A stretch of 27,435 nt of DNA from Psychrobacter sp. (GCF_030454045.1 NZ_JAKDJE010000037.1:1-27435), one strand, 5' to 3'; counted from the stretch's first letter, positions 1-7,552 are shown. Numbers and translations are program-made. Notes: a model not told the origin generated them from the letters alone.

Positions 1-771
1 GAGTAAGGTGTTGCTTATTTTTTTCAATGTTTTCTCAATTCTATACAGCCCCTAACCATTGGCCTTGGCAAGTTAGGTAATGCACTTTGGACACATGTCG
101 GCCGTGAGCCATCTGGTGATCCCTTTAACTCCATCATGATGCTAGAGCATGAGTCTGGTCGTCCGCGCAACCCTTTTATCAACGCTGGGGCGATAGCCGT
201 GGTCGATGCGATTATGATGGGGCACGAGCCAAAAGAAACCTTGGGTGAGATCCTACAGTTTGTACGCTTTATCGCAGATGATGATTCCATCAGTTTTGAT
301 CATAAAGTGGCCGCCTCCGAAATGGCGCATAAAGACCGCAACGCCTCCCTCGCCCATTTTATGAAGTCATTTGGTCGTCTCAAGCACGAGGTGGACAAAG
401 TATTGGGGGTTTATTTTCACCAATGTTCTATCGCAATGAATTGCCAGCAATTGGCCAAAGCGGGACTGTTTTTGGTGTCTAATGGCATGAACCATCACAC
501 CGGTATCAGGGTCATCAATACCCAGCGCTCGCGGCGGATCAACTCACTCATGATGCTATGCGGTCATTATGATGGCTCTGGTGAATTTGCCTATCGTGTT
601 GGTCTGCCGGGTAAAAGTGGTGTGGGTGGCGGTATCCTAACGATTGCACCAGGCGAAGGATCAATCGCTGTCTGGTCACCTGGCCTTGATCATATAGGAA
701 ACTCTAGACTTGGCACCAAAGCGTTGGAGATGTTCGTACAAGAAACAGGCTGGTCAGTGTTTGGCGATTAG
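1..771 (+). pseudogene. glsA: Glutaminase (GlsA family), 5' end disrupted
   Basis: From about position 49 to 771, frame 1 encodes the conserved part of a serine-dependent beta-lactamase-like glutaminase (L-glutamine to L-glutamate plus ammonia). Visible family blocks are GREPSGDPFNS, RPRNPFINAGAI and, near the end, the LPGKSGVGGGI motif that lines the active site. The C-terminus is intact. At the left edge, frame 2 reads Ser-Lys-Val, the end of the catalytic SISK motif, at 2-10. Frame 1 then resumes with LTIGLGKLG at 52. Between them are about 35 extra bases that shift the frame; frame 2 meets TAA at 53-55 and frame 1 has TAA at 4-6. No ATG, GTG or TTG occurs in frame 1 before 136, and starting there would lose the Ser-Lys pair. 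I infer a pseudogene. The N-terminal third lies outside the window, so a sequencing error cannot be excluded. Confidence 0.75.
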
Positions 772-960
772 GTACTGGCGATTCGGGTTTGTTTGATAGA
801 CTCTATTGGATTTTTTGGCTTTTCTCTACTGACGCGTTTTTGTCATATTTTAACCAAATATATCTCGCATCATGCCATTTACTTTTCATAACAATGGCTT
901 AACCACTATTGCCCATATGATTAAAAAGTATCAAAAATGCAGGGTTATTATGTCGCTTGG

Positions 961-1012
961 TAAGCATATAGTAAGCGCACAAAATACGCCTTGCTTAGTG
1001 GGCAAACGCTTA
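961..1012. promoter_or_regulatory. Possible operator: four TAAGC/GCTTA elements
   Basis: TAAGC occurs at 961-965 and 972-976. Its reverse complement GCTTA occurs at 993-997 and 1008-1012. The outer pairs extend to TAAGCA/TGCTTA and TAAGCG/CGCTTA. The two right-hand elements overlap the -35 box and the spacer of the ter promoter, where a repressor or activator could bind. The regulator is unknown and the arrangement could be chance. Confidence 0.35.
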
Positions 1013-1019
1013 GTATAGT
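991..1019 (+). promoter_or_regulatory. Sigma70-type promoter of the terD operon
   Basis: TTGCTT (991-996) and TATAGT (1014-1019) are separated by exactly 17 bases, close to the sigma70 consensus. Transcription would begin near 1026, giving a leader of about 130 bases before the terD-like start at 1154. It is the best promoter match I found in the ter island. Confidence 0.6.
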
Positions 1020-1153
1020 AAAACGTAATGATATGCAGGACATGGCGTCAGCCTAGGTTTTTACCATCTGTTCTTCCATATCAGTCACTGCACGACTTTT
1101 AATTTATTTTTTTCGACCCAATCCATTTAATTATTAATCCAAAGGATATTTGT

Positions 1154-1729
1154 ATGGCTATTAGCTTAACAAAAGGCGGCAACGTAAACTTATCAAAAGA
1201 AGCACCAGGCTTGACCAACATCACAGTTGGTCTAGGTTGGGATCCACGCGCAACTGACGGTCAAGAGTTTGATTTAGATGCTATTGGCTTTTTGATCAAT
1301 GAAGCGGGCAAGGTCCGTAACGACCAAGATTTTATCTTTTTTAATAACTTAAAGTCAGACAATGGCGCTGTTGAGCATACGGGTGATAACCGCACTGGCG
1401 AAGGCGATGGTGATGACGAAAAAATCAAAATCAACCTTGCCAACATCCCTGCTGATGTAAACAAAGTTGCTATTTGTGCCATCATCTATGAAGGTCAAGC
1501 ACGTAACCAAAACTTCGGTCAAGTTGGCGATGCTTATATCCGTGTTGTGAACGACAATGGTCAATCTGAAATCGCCCGTTACGACCTATCAGAAGACGGC
1601 AGTACTGAGACTGCTATGATCTTTGGTGAGCTATATCGCCACAGCGGCGATTGGAAATTCCGCGCCGTCGGTCAAGGCTTCAGCGGTGGTCTTGGACCAT
1701 TAGCAGCATCTTATGGCGTAAACGTGTAA
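1154..1729 (+). CDS. terD: TerD/TerE-type calcium-binding stress protein
   Basis: A 191-residue protein covering one complete TerD domain, the usual length for TerD and TerE. It has the opening SLTKGGNVNLSKEAPG, the FDLDA strand (39-43), the signature GDNRTGEGDGDDE (77-89) whose acidic residues bind calcium in this family, and the closing block WKFRAVGQGFSGGL. TerD proteins are cytoplasmic and are linked to resistance to tellurite, phage and pore-forming colicins; their molecular role is unsettled. AAAGGA at 1141-1146 lies seven bases before the ATG, so the start is secure. It is the first gene of a probable terD-AIM24-terZ operon. The sequence is about equally close to E. coli TerD and TerE from memory, so the symbol marks the family rather than a proven orthologue. 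Confidence 0.93.
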   Translation: MAISLTKGGNVNLSKEAPGLTNITVGLGWDPRATDGQEFDLDAIGFLINEAGKVRNDQDFIFFNNLKSDNGAVEHTGDNRTGEGDGDDEKIKINLANIPADVNKVAICAIIYEGQARNQNFGQVGDAYIRVVNDNGQSEIARYDLSEDGSTETAMIFGELYRHSGDWKFRAVGQGFSGGLGPLAASYGVNV

Positions 1730-1765
1730 TACCAGTTTTTACGCAAACGTCTAACGAGCCAAGTC

Positions 1766-1789
1766 TTGCAAACCAATATTGGTTTGCAA
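1766..1789. repeat. Perfect 24-bp palindrome
   Basis: TTGCAAACCAAT is followed directly by its exact reverse complement with no spacer. It lies 37 bases after the terD-like stop codon and before the next gene. As DNA it is a large two-fold symmetric site; as RNA it could form a hairpin with a tight loop. No T-tract follows, so it is not a classical terminator. Confidence 0.8.
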
Positions 1790-1796
1790 TATTTAT

Positions 1797-1835
1797 AAGC
1801 CATCAAGTGTGCCCTTTTAACGCATTTGATGGCTT
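1797..1835 (+). promoter_or_regulatory. Second hairpin in the terD-AIM24 gap
   Basis: AAGCCATCAA (1797-1806) pairs with TTGATGGCTT (1826-1835) around a 19-base loop, just after the 24-bp palindrome. Downstream sequence is AT-rich but has no continuous T-run. It may be a weak attenuator or an mRNA-stabilising element that sets the ratio of terD to the genes behind it. Confidence 0.4.
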
Positions 1836-1958
1836 TATATTTAATGGGCTCAGCACTTTATTAGCTCAGCACCTTATCACTCGCAAACAAACCATAGCAG
1901 AACACACGCATATATTCAGAGCGATTATCAAAGATATTAGAATAAGGATTTGTCACCC

Positions 1959-2711
1959 ATGGCTGCAACTTTCAGTTTAATCGGCACCATTGAACCCTTT
2001 TTGCACTGCAATCTCAAAAAGGGTGATTCAATTTATTGTGAAGCCAATGCAATGGTAATGATGGAGTCTAACCTTGAGTTAAAAGGTAAGCTACAAGGTG
2101 GTCTGATGCAATCACTCATGCGCCGTTTTGCCAATGATGAGTCGTTGTTTCAACAGCAGATTGAAGCAGTCCATGGCGAAGGCGACTGTTTGCTTGCCCC
2201 CACACTAGATGGCGATATGCAAATCATCGAGGTGGGATCACAGCAATATACCTTGAGTGATGGTGCTTTTGTCGCGGCGCAAACTGGCGTTGATATCAGA
2301 GCCAATATCCAGCGTAACCTGGGCGGCGCGGTATTCGGTGATACTGGTGGCTTTATGGTCATGCAAACGCAAGGGCAAGGACAGGTTGTAGTTTCTGGTT
2401 TTGGCTCATTGTTTGAGATTGAGGTCACCCCAGACAAAGATGTCATCATTGATAATGGTCATGTGGTTTGCTGGGATTCGAACCTCGATTATAAACTGTC
2501 CGTCTCGACCAGCAAGAAAAAAGGCATCATGAGTAATATCATCAACTCGGTCACCAGTGGCGAAGGTATGGTGTTGAACTTCTCAGGCAGTGGCAAAGTG
2601 ATCATTTGCTCACGAAATCGTGACAGCTATCAGGGTTGGTTGCAAAGCATACTAGGGACGAGCTCAGGCGGTCGCGGCGGCGGCGGTGGTTTTTTAGATA
2701 ATATCTTATAG
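1959..2711 (+). CDS. AIM24 / TIGR00266 family protein
   Basis: A 250-residue protein of the AIM24 (TIGR00266) family: all-beta, related by name to a yeast mitochondrial biogenesis factor, with no defined reaction. Visible family features are the GDSIYCEANAMVMME opening, the LAPTLDGDMQIIEV strand, QGQGQVVVSGFGSLFEI in the middle, and a glycine-rich tail (GGRGGGGGF) before the last residues. I chose ATG 1959 because AAGGA at 1944-1948 is ten bases upstream; an in-frame TTG at 1950 would almost touch the ribosome site. It lies between two TerD-family genes on the same strand, which points to a shared stress role. In other Ter loci such proteins recur next to TerD genes. The role is not known. 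Confidence 0.85.
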   Translation: MAATFSLIGTIEPFLHCNLKKGDSIYCEANAMVMMESNLELKGKLQGGLMQSLMRRFANDESLFQQQIEAVHGEGDCLLAPTLDGDMQIIEVGSQQYTLSDGAFVAAQTGVDIRANIQRNLGGAVFGDTGGFMVMQTQGQGQVVVSGFGSLFEIEVTPDKDVIIDNGHVVCWDSNLDYKLSVSTSKKKGIMSNIINSVTSGEGMVLNFSGSGKVIICSRNRDSYQGWLQSILGTSSGGRGGGGGFLDNIL

Positions 2712-2768
2712 CGTTTTTTAGAACTATGTTTAAGCAGTTTTACTCACAATTATTATAAGGATACTCAC

Positions 2769-3377
2769 ATGGCAGTTAGTCTACAAAAGGGACAGAAGAT
2801 CTCCCTAAGCAAAGAAGCAGGCGGCGAGCTGACTCAAGTCAAATTGGGTCTAGGCTGGGATGTTGCTCAAAATCCACAAGACAAGAAAGGGGGATTTTTA
2901 GGTAAATTATTCGGCGGTGGTAGCGGCGGCGATTCTATCGATTTGGATGCTTCGTGCATCATGTTTGACGCAAACAAACAAGCGGTCGATGCTATCTGGT
3001 TCAGTCAGCTTAAATCAAAAGATGGCAGTATCGTGCATACGGGTGACAACCGTACTGGCGACGGCGATGGTGATGATGAAGTCATCAACGTTGATCTCTC
3101 AAGAGTCCCAGCCAACGTGACTTCGCTAGTATTTACGGTCAATAGCTTCACCGGTCAGACGTTCGAGACGGTAGAAAACGCGTTTTGCCGTATCGTTAAT
3201 GCCAATAACAATAGCGAAGTAGCTCGCTACAACTTATCGGCACAAGGTGGACATACTGCCATGGTGATGGCAAAAGTCTATCGTCACAACAACGAATGGA
3301 AAATGCACGCTATTGGCGAGACTGCGTCTGGTCGCACCTTCCATGATTTAATGCCTGCGATCACGCCACATGCATAA
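2769..3377 (+). CDS. terZ: TerZ-like calcium-binding stress protein
   Basis: A 202-residue TerD-domain protein with hallmarks of TerZ: a glycine-rich insertion after GLGWD (KKGGFLGKLFGGGSGGD, about 39-55), SIDLDAS (56-62), the calcium signature GDNRTGDGDGDDE (92-104), and the phrase FTVNSFTGQTFETVENAFCR in the second half. It lacks the GQGF ending of TerD/TerE, as TerZ does. The gene is 57 bases after the AIM24 gene, with AAGGA in its leader, and is followed by a strong terminator, so it closes the first ter operon. The insertion KKGGFLGKLFGG is echoed by KKGLLGDLF in the second domain of the TerA-like protein next door. Confidence 0.92.
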   Translation: MAVSLQKGQKISLSKEAGGELTQVKLGLGWDVAQNPQDKKGGFLGKLFGGGSGGDSIDLDASCIMFDANKQAVDAIWFSQLKSKDGSIVHTGDNRTGDGDGDDEVINVDLSRVPANVTSLVFTVNSFTGQTFETVENAFCRIVNANNNSEVARYNLSAQGGHTAMVMAKVYRHNNEWKMHAIGETASGRTFHDLMPAITPHA

Positions 3378-3432
3378 CTGAGTTGAGCCTTTAATTGGAT
3401 AACGACTTATCTGATTCATTGACTTAGTGTGT

Positions 3433-3475
3433 AAAAAGCCAGCCCGTCTATCAATAGATTGGCTGGCTTTTTTTT
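3433..3475 (+). terminator. Rho-independent terminator of the terD operon
   Basis: AAAAAGCCAGCC (3433-3444) pairs with GGCTGGCTTTTT (3461-3472), with a small inner TCTA/TAGA pairing, and is followed by a T-run. On the minus strand the same hairpin ends in TTTTT, so it can also stop terA transcription, which ends at 3531. Confidence 0.85.
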
Positions 3476-3530
3476 AATCAGTCGCTTTTGTGCTCATGGG
3501 CTTTCTATTCTAGTAGTATGGTTCAAACCA

Positions 3531-4799
3531 TTACTTGCGCCCACGCTTCCAGCTAAATCCCCAGTTAAAGGCCTTATCCATCTCCTGATGCCCTTTGAAA
3601 TATTGATTGATACGCTCGACATTGATACTGCCCTGCTGATTGACCAAACGCGCGATGGCACACATCGGCAAGTTACCAGCCCCTTCTGTTAAACGGGTCT
3701 CAATCGGTGACTGATCGGGTACATGAATGGTCACGACGCCATCGGTTTTTTCCCAGTTTGGCGCGCCCTCATAAATAAAGGCAAAGATAAATACTTCCTC
3801 AATCTGTGACCACTGCTTACCATTGATATCAAGCCACTCACCGCCACTCACCTGCCCCGTTCTATCATCGGCTCGCAAGCATACATAAGGCGCTGATTGC
3901 AGGCTACCGAAGCGATTACCCAGTGCTTGAATCAAGGTTTTTTCGCCGTTTTTTAGATGAATCATCGCGCCAACATCCAGATCTATACCGCTTGATTGAT
4001 GCTGTTTGAACAGATCGCCCAATAGGCCTTTTTTGGGAGCGGCCTTTTTACTCTCTGAACGTTGGTTCCAATCTAAGTTCACTGAGATTTTGCCAAAATC
4101 ATCGCGCTTTTTCAGATTGATGCTTGATTGGTTCTTGGTTAAAGTGATTTTGTTTAGGTTGACCGACGGGGTCGCAGGAATCGGTGGCGGAGTACTCGCT
4201 TGAGAGGTATTGCCTGCTTTTTGCGTATTAATGGGTCGCTGTGTATTAATCGGCTGAGCCTGATTTTGCGTTGTATTTTGGGGTGCTGGCGCATCATCGG
4301 CAATCTCAACGCCAAAGTGCTCCGACAACGGTTTTAGGCCGCCATTAAATCCTTGCGCGATAAAGCGAAACTTCCAGTTACCTTGTCTGCGGTAACACTC
4401 TGCCAGAATAATGGCTTTTTCATTACGCCCAGCAGCGCTTAGTTGGCAAGTCATCAACACTTGACTGCCTTGTAGTACTTGAATATCGACATCGCCGACT
4501 TGTGCCAGCGTTTGCTCGCTAGAGAATGCCAAAGCAATCTTGTCGATATTGGCAGGCTGCGCGGGCAAATTGATATCAAAAAACCCATCACTGTCATGAC
4601 CGCGAAAACTAACATTGCCATCATCACTACGTTTCTGACCATAAAATATCATGTCGCCATCGCCGCGTACTTTGCCATCAGTCGTCAGACGATAAGCGGC
4701 GCAATCAATGGCGTTTTGGCTTAAGATGCGAACACTAATATTATCGGTTGGTAATGGTGCATTGGCACCTGCGATCAGTTGCTGAGGTTGATTCATCAT
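3531..4799 (-). CDS. terA: TerA-like protein with two TerD domains
   Basis: A 422-residue protein with two TerD-like domains: about 8-165 (GKVRGDGDMIFYGQ, ending NWKFRFIAQGFNGGL) and about 215-405 (KITLTKNQSSINLKK, GIDLDVGAM). A linker rich in Pro, Gln, Asn and Thr (about 166-212, with PINTQ twice) joins them. This is the TerA layout; E. coli TerA is somewhat shorter. Both domains have lost the full calcium signature. The first reads RGHDSDGFFDI and the second ADDRTGQVSGGEWLDI where GDNRTGxGDGDDE would be, so a scaffold or partner role is more likely than strong calcium binding. A basic aromatic tail (WGFSWKRGRK) ends the protein. It is transcribed away from the ATP-grasp operon. The start may be either of two adjacent ATGs; AAGGA is three or six bases upstream. 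Confidence 0.88.
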   Translation of the reverse strand: MMNQPQQLIAGANAPLPTDNISVRILSQNAIDCAAYRLTTDGKVRGDGDMIFYGQKRSDDGNVSFRGHDSDGFFDINLPAQPANIDKIALAFSSEQTLAQVGDVDIQVLQGSQVLMTCQLSAAGRNEKAIILAECYRRQGNWKFRFIAQGFNGGLKPLSEHFGVEIADDAPAPQNTTQNQAQPINTQRPINTQKAGNTSQASTPPPIPATPSVNLNKITLTKNQSSINLKKRDDFGKISVNLDWNQRSESKKAAPKKGLLGDLFKQHQSSGIDLDVGAMIHLKNGEKTLIQALGNRFGSLQSAPYVCLRADDRTGQVSGGEWLDINGKQWSQIEEVFIFAFIYEGAPNWEKTDGVVTIHVPDQSPIETRLTEGAGNLPMCAIARLVNQQGSINVERINQYFKGHQEMDKAFNWGFSWKRGRK

Positions 4800-4821
4800 A
4801 CGTCCTTTAGATTCTTTATTA

Positions 4822-4865
4822 TGTTGTCGTTGTTGTCGTTGTTGTCGTTGTTGTCGTTGTTGTCA
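4822..4865. repeat. 9-bp tandem repeat in the terA leader
   Basis: The unit TGTTGTCGT occurs four times perfectly (4822-4857) and is followed by a partial fifth copy ending in TGTTGTCA (4858-4865). It lies 14 bases beyond the terA ribosome-binding site, in the region where the terA promoter or leader should be. Changes in copy number would shift spacing by 9 bp and would not alter any reading frame. Confidence 0.9.
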
Positions 4866-4984
4866 TTGGCATGCGAACTATCGTCATATAGTAGCATGAA
4901 TATTATGAACATTTTAAACCGAGCAATCACGCTACTAGCTACAAGATCACTCTTACAAATCCTTTTGCCTATTTAATCAGGGGC

Positions 4985-5013
4985 ATTTATAACCTGTGCC
5001 ATTTGTATATAAT
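4985..5013 (+). promoter_or_regulatory. Candidate promoter of the ATP-grasp operon
   Basis: TATAAT at 5008-5013 is a perfect -10 hexamer about 100 bases before the ATP-grasp start. The -35 position (about 4985-4990, ATTTAT) is poor, so an activator may be needed. This is a weak call based on one hexamer in AT-rich DNA. Confidence 0.35.
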
Positions 5014-5116
5014 ATATGCTGCTGAATGATCAAATTTTGACTATACTGCCGCCAGTTTTCAATAACCGTATCCACTCATCCAACTCCCTACATATGATAA
5101 TAACGCTGAGAGAATT

Positions 5117-6262
5117 ATGACTAACCTTGCTAACGATAGCGTCCACTCCACATCAATAGCTGCTTGGTTAGCTGAGGGTCAATCCAGCCAGCGTGATATG
5201 TTAGAGAGCTTACAGAACTTAAAAAGCAAATATAGCACCCCTTTTAATATTATTGCCTCACACCGTCATAACCGACCTGAGATTTTTGAATTTGCTGATA
5301 GGGTCTATCGCGAACCATATCCAGAAAAAGTAGCCATAGAGGATGAGGCGCAAGAGACAACTGAGCCTGTTATACCTCGCTGGCAATTCGTCTTGGAACA
5401 CGCCAAAGAGCACAACGTCAAAGTATTATTAACGGGGCGCAATGGGGTCGATTATGAAGCGCATCGTGAGGCGTTTGATGCCGCTGGTATTCGTTTGCTT
5501 ACAGGCGCAACCAGCGTAGCAGCACTAGAGTCGATCGAAGATAAGTTTGCCTTTATGCAGCAGTGTCACCAACACAATATCCCTGTCGCTGATGCTTGGC
5601 GCTTTGATAATGTGACAGAGCTGGAAGCATTACTTGCCGAACACGGTCATCAGCCCCTATGTGTCAAACCGGTTGTTGGTATTTTTGCTCAAGGATTTTG
5701 GCGCTTGGATTTAGGCAAAGAACCTGATGAACACTACGATAGTTTTGAGCATTTGTACTTTACCGAAGAGAAAAAAATCAATACCGCGCAGTTTATCAAT
5801 GCGTATACCAACAGTCTAATGGTACGTGAGCGCCCTATTCCTATGCTGCTTATGCCGTATTTGTCAGGGCAAGAGTACTCTATTGATGTGGTTTGTGAAT
5901 ATGGTGAAGTATTGGCCGCCGTCACGCGTTATAAAACCGGCAAAATCCAGCATATTGGCTATGAGCAATCCGTCATGGATGTGGTGATTCCATTGATTCA
6001 AGCCTTTGGCTGTGACGGTATCGTCAGTGTGCAGACCAAAGCTGATGATGACGGTCAGCACCGTGTGCTTGAGATCAATAGTCGCCCGTCTGGTGGTATT
6101 GGTTACACGACGCATAGCGGTGTGGATTTGACACAGGTCGGCTTTGGCTATTGGCTTGGTCTAACTGATAAGCCAACACTGGCTGATATCACGCAACAAA
6201 TAACACCCTGTCAAGTACGCTCCATTACGGTAGGCGTAAAAATCGAAGATACTGCTGAATAA
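5117..6262 (+). CDS. ATP-grasp ligase of the Ter biosynthetic operon
   Basis: A 381-residue ATP-grasp protein, of the superfamily that joins a carboxylate to an amine or thiol through an acyl-phosphate. A pre-ATP-grasp Rossmann-like part (about 40-135) precedes EDKFAF (141-146, nucleotide-binding lysine), CVKPVVGIFAQG (182-193), QEYSIDVV (252-259) and the metal-binding VLEINSRPSGG (317-327), in the expected order. The substrate cannot be read from the sequence. In published comparative genomics of Ter systems, ATP-grasp proteins linked to PRTase, HAD and CitE-like genes are proposed to add an amino-acid-like group to a nucleoside-like product. It is the first gene of a probable operon running to 13413. 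GAGAGA lies just before the ATG. Confidence 0.88.
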   Translation: MTNLANDSVHSTSIAAWLAEGQSSQRDMLESLQNLKSKYSTPFNIIASHRHNRPEIFEFADRVYREPYPEKVAIEDEAQETTEPVIPRWQFVLEHAKEHNVKVLLTGRNGVDYEAHREAFDAAGIRLLTGATSVAALESIEDKFAFMQQCHQHNIPVADAWRFDNVTELEALLAEHGHQPLCVKPVVGIFAQGFWRLDLGKEPDEHYDSFEHLYFTEEKKINTAQFINAYTNSLMVRERPIPMLLMPYLSGQEYSIDVVCEYGEVLAAVTRYKTGKIQHIGYEQSVMDVVIPLIQAFGCDGIVSVQTKADDDGQHRVLEINSRPSGGIGYTTHSGVDLTQVGFGYWLGLTDKPTLADITQQITPCQVRSITVGVKIEDTAE

Positions 6263-6328
6263 GTAAAAATAAGCAGGCAACATAAAGAACGACTGACAAC
6301 CGAGTATATATCCAATAAGAGGTAGACG

Positions 6329-7552
6329 ATGACAGCACAGACCACACTCGTGTTAGGCGCCAATGCTGTTATCGCAGACGTGCGCTGTTCGGTCGCATTT
6401 TCTAGCGCTTCTCCGCTTAGGTTTGGACAGCAGCTTGGGCTACTTTGGTTGCCATTAGATGCCAATCGTCAGGCTGTTTGTAGCCCTGCTTATTTACATG
6501 AGCCCAAAGACTGGGCAACGATAGATGATACCAATAACCCAAGCAAATGGCAGCTTAATCTACCCAAATTGTTTGAGCAACAAGGTGTGCATTTTTTACA
6601 GCTGATTGCTTATGCTTACGATGAGCCTAGCCTGAACTTGCCTGCGGTTGAGCTAAGCAATGTTTGCTTAACACTGAATGATGGCGCAATCGGCTATGAC
6701 TTTATAGCGCGCGAACGCCACGTCAAAGCTGCGATTATACTAGAGATATATCAGCGTAACGGACAGTTTAAATGTCGGGCGCTTGGCGAAGCTTCGACCC
6801 AAGGTTTGACGAGTCTTGAGCAGCGAGTACAAGTCAGTCTTGATGTTCGTCCACCCAACACACATGCACGTATCCAAACAGCACAGCAACAGCAAGCCTG
6901 CCCTCACAATGAAATGCGTCCGCCTCGTCACGTGCAGGCAGGTGAGACATGGACAGGGACGGCGTTTGCCATTGATCCGTACCACCTGCTTACCTGCTAT
7001 CATGTGATTGAGTCCGCTCAAATGATTGGCATACGTCAGCAAGGTCAGCCTGATCGCGAGGCACAAGTCGTGCTCAGTGATATCGGTAGCGACTCCGCTA
7101 TTATAAGAGTCAGCGACCCCCTGCCCAGCCATATACCATTGGCACAGCAATGCAGTGATATATTGGGTGAGACCATTACTACATTAGGATTTCCATTATC
7201 AGGGCTAAGCAGTCAACTACAAGTCACACAAGGCTGTATCTCAGGGCTAACGGGCTTAAACGATGATATTCGTTACCTTCAGTTTACCGCGCCCATTCAG
7301 CCTGGCTCTAGTGGTAGTCCTTTACTACTACCAACTGGTGAGGTCGTCGGCATGGTGACTGCCAGTCTCGTTCATGAACACGCACAAAATATGAACTATG
7401 CGGTGAAATTTCAGTTATTATCTGCGCTGCTTGCGAGCGCTGGTATCAGTTTGGAGAGTAAGGCTGATTTGACAAGCGCCACGCCTCTGATCACACCGCA
7501 ACTCAGCAAGCAAAGTCGCAGTGCATTATGGCTGGTTGGCTGTCAGGGTTAA
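6329..7552 (+). CDS. TerD-like domain fused to trypsin-like serine protease
   Basis: A 407-residue two-domain protein. Residues about 7-165 follow the TerD pattern (opening LVLGANAVIADVRC, then AAIILEIYQRNGQFKCRALGEAS like the TerD closing block), but the calcium signature is absent; DDTNNPSKWQLNL stands in its place. Residues about 200-372 are a chymotrypsin-fold protease with a full triad: His225 in TCYHVIES, Asp255 in SDIGSDSAI and Ser328 in PGSSGSP. There is no signal peptide, so it should act in the cytoplasm, unlike most trypsin-like proteases. AGAGG precedes the ATG. It lies 66 bases after the ATP-grasp gene, so it probably shares its transcript. I infer that the TerD part places or controls the protease within a Ter complex; the target is unknown. 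Confidence 0.88.
   Translation: MTAQTTLVLGANAVIADVRCSVAFSSASPLRFGQQLGLLWLPLDANRQAVCSPAYLHEPKDWATIDDTNNPSKWQLNLPKLFEQQGVHFLQLIAYAYDEPSLNLPAVELSNVCLTLNDGAIGYDFIARERHVKAAIILEIYQRNGQFKCRALGEASTQGLTSLEQRVQVSLDVRPPNTHARIQTAQQQQACPHNEMRPPRHVQAGETWTGTAFAIDPYHLLTCYHVIESAQMIGIRQQGQPDREAQVVLSDIGSDSAIIRVSDPLPSHIPLAQQCSDILGETITTLGFPLSGLSSQLQVTQGCISGLTGLNDDIRYLQFTAPIQPGSSGSPLLLPTGEVVGMVTASLVHEHAQNMNYAVKFQLLSALLASAGISLESKADLTSATPLITPQLSKQSRSALWLVGCQG

Larger units (their letters stand above)
772..1153. other. Intergenic region holding the ter promoter
   Basis: These 382 bases separate the glutaminase remnant from the first ter gene. I see no credible ORF and no clear terminator for the glutaminase gene. 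The right half holds a sigma70-type promoter (991-1019) surrounded by four TAAGC/GCTTA elements (961-1012), then an untranslated leader of about 130 bases. Confidence 0.6.
4800..5116. other. Divergent control region between terA and the ATP-grasp operon
   Basis: These 317 bases must hold both promoters. Seen here are the terA ribosome site (complement of TCCTTT at 4803-4808), a 9-bp tandem repeat (4822-4865), an AT-rich stretch, and a possible rightward -10 box TATAAT at 5008-5013 without a good -35. Short ORFs here come from the repeat and are not credible genes. Confidence 0.55.

Noticed and set aside
136..771. A 211-codon ORF starting at ATG 136 as an intact short glutaminase
   Set aside because: It begins in the middle of the conserved domain, has no ribosome site, and would lack the catalytic Ser-Lys pair.
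1651..1980. ORF of 109 codons across the terD 3' end and the following gap
   Set aside because: It overlaps terD in another frame, has no family similarity that I recognise, and covers the palindrome and hairpin.
4779..4976. ORF with a Leu-Ser repeat (SLLSLLSLL)
   Set aside because: It is a translation of the 9-bp repeat on the opposite strand from terA; no ribosome site and no conserved content.
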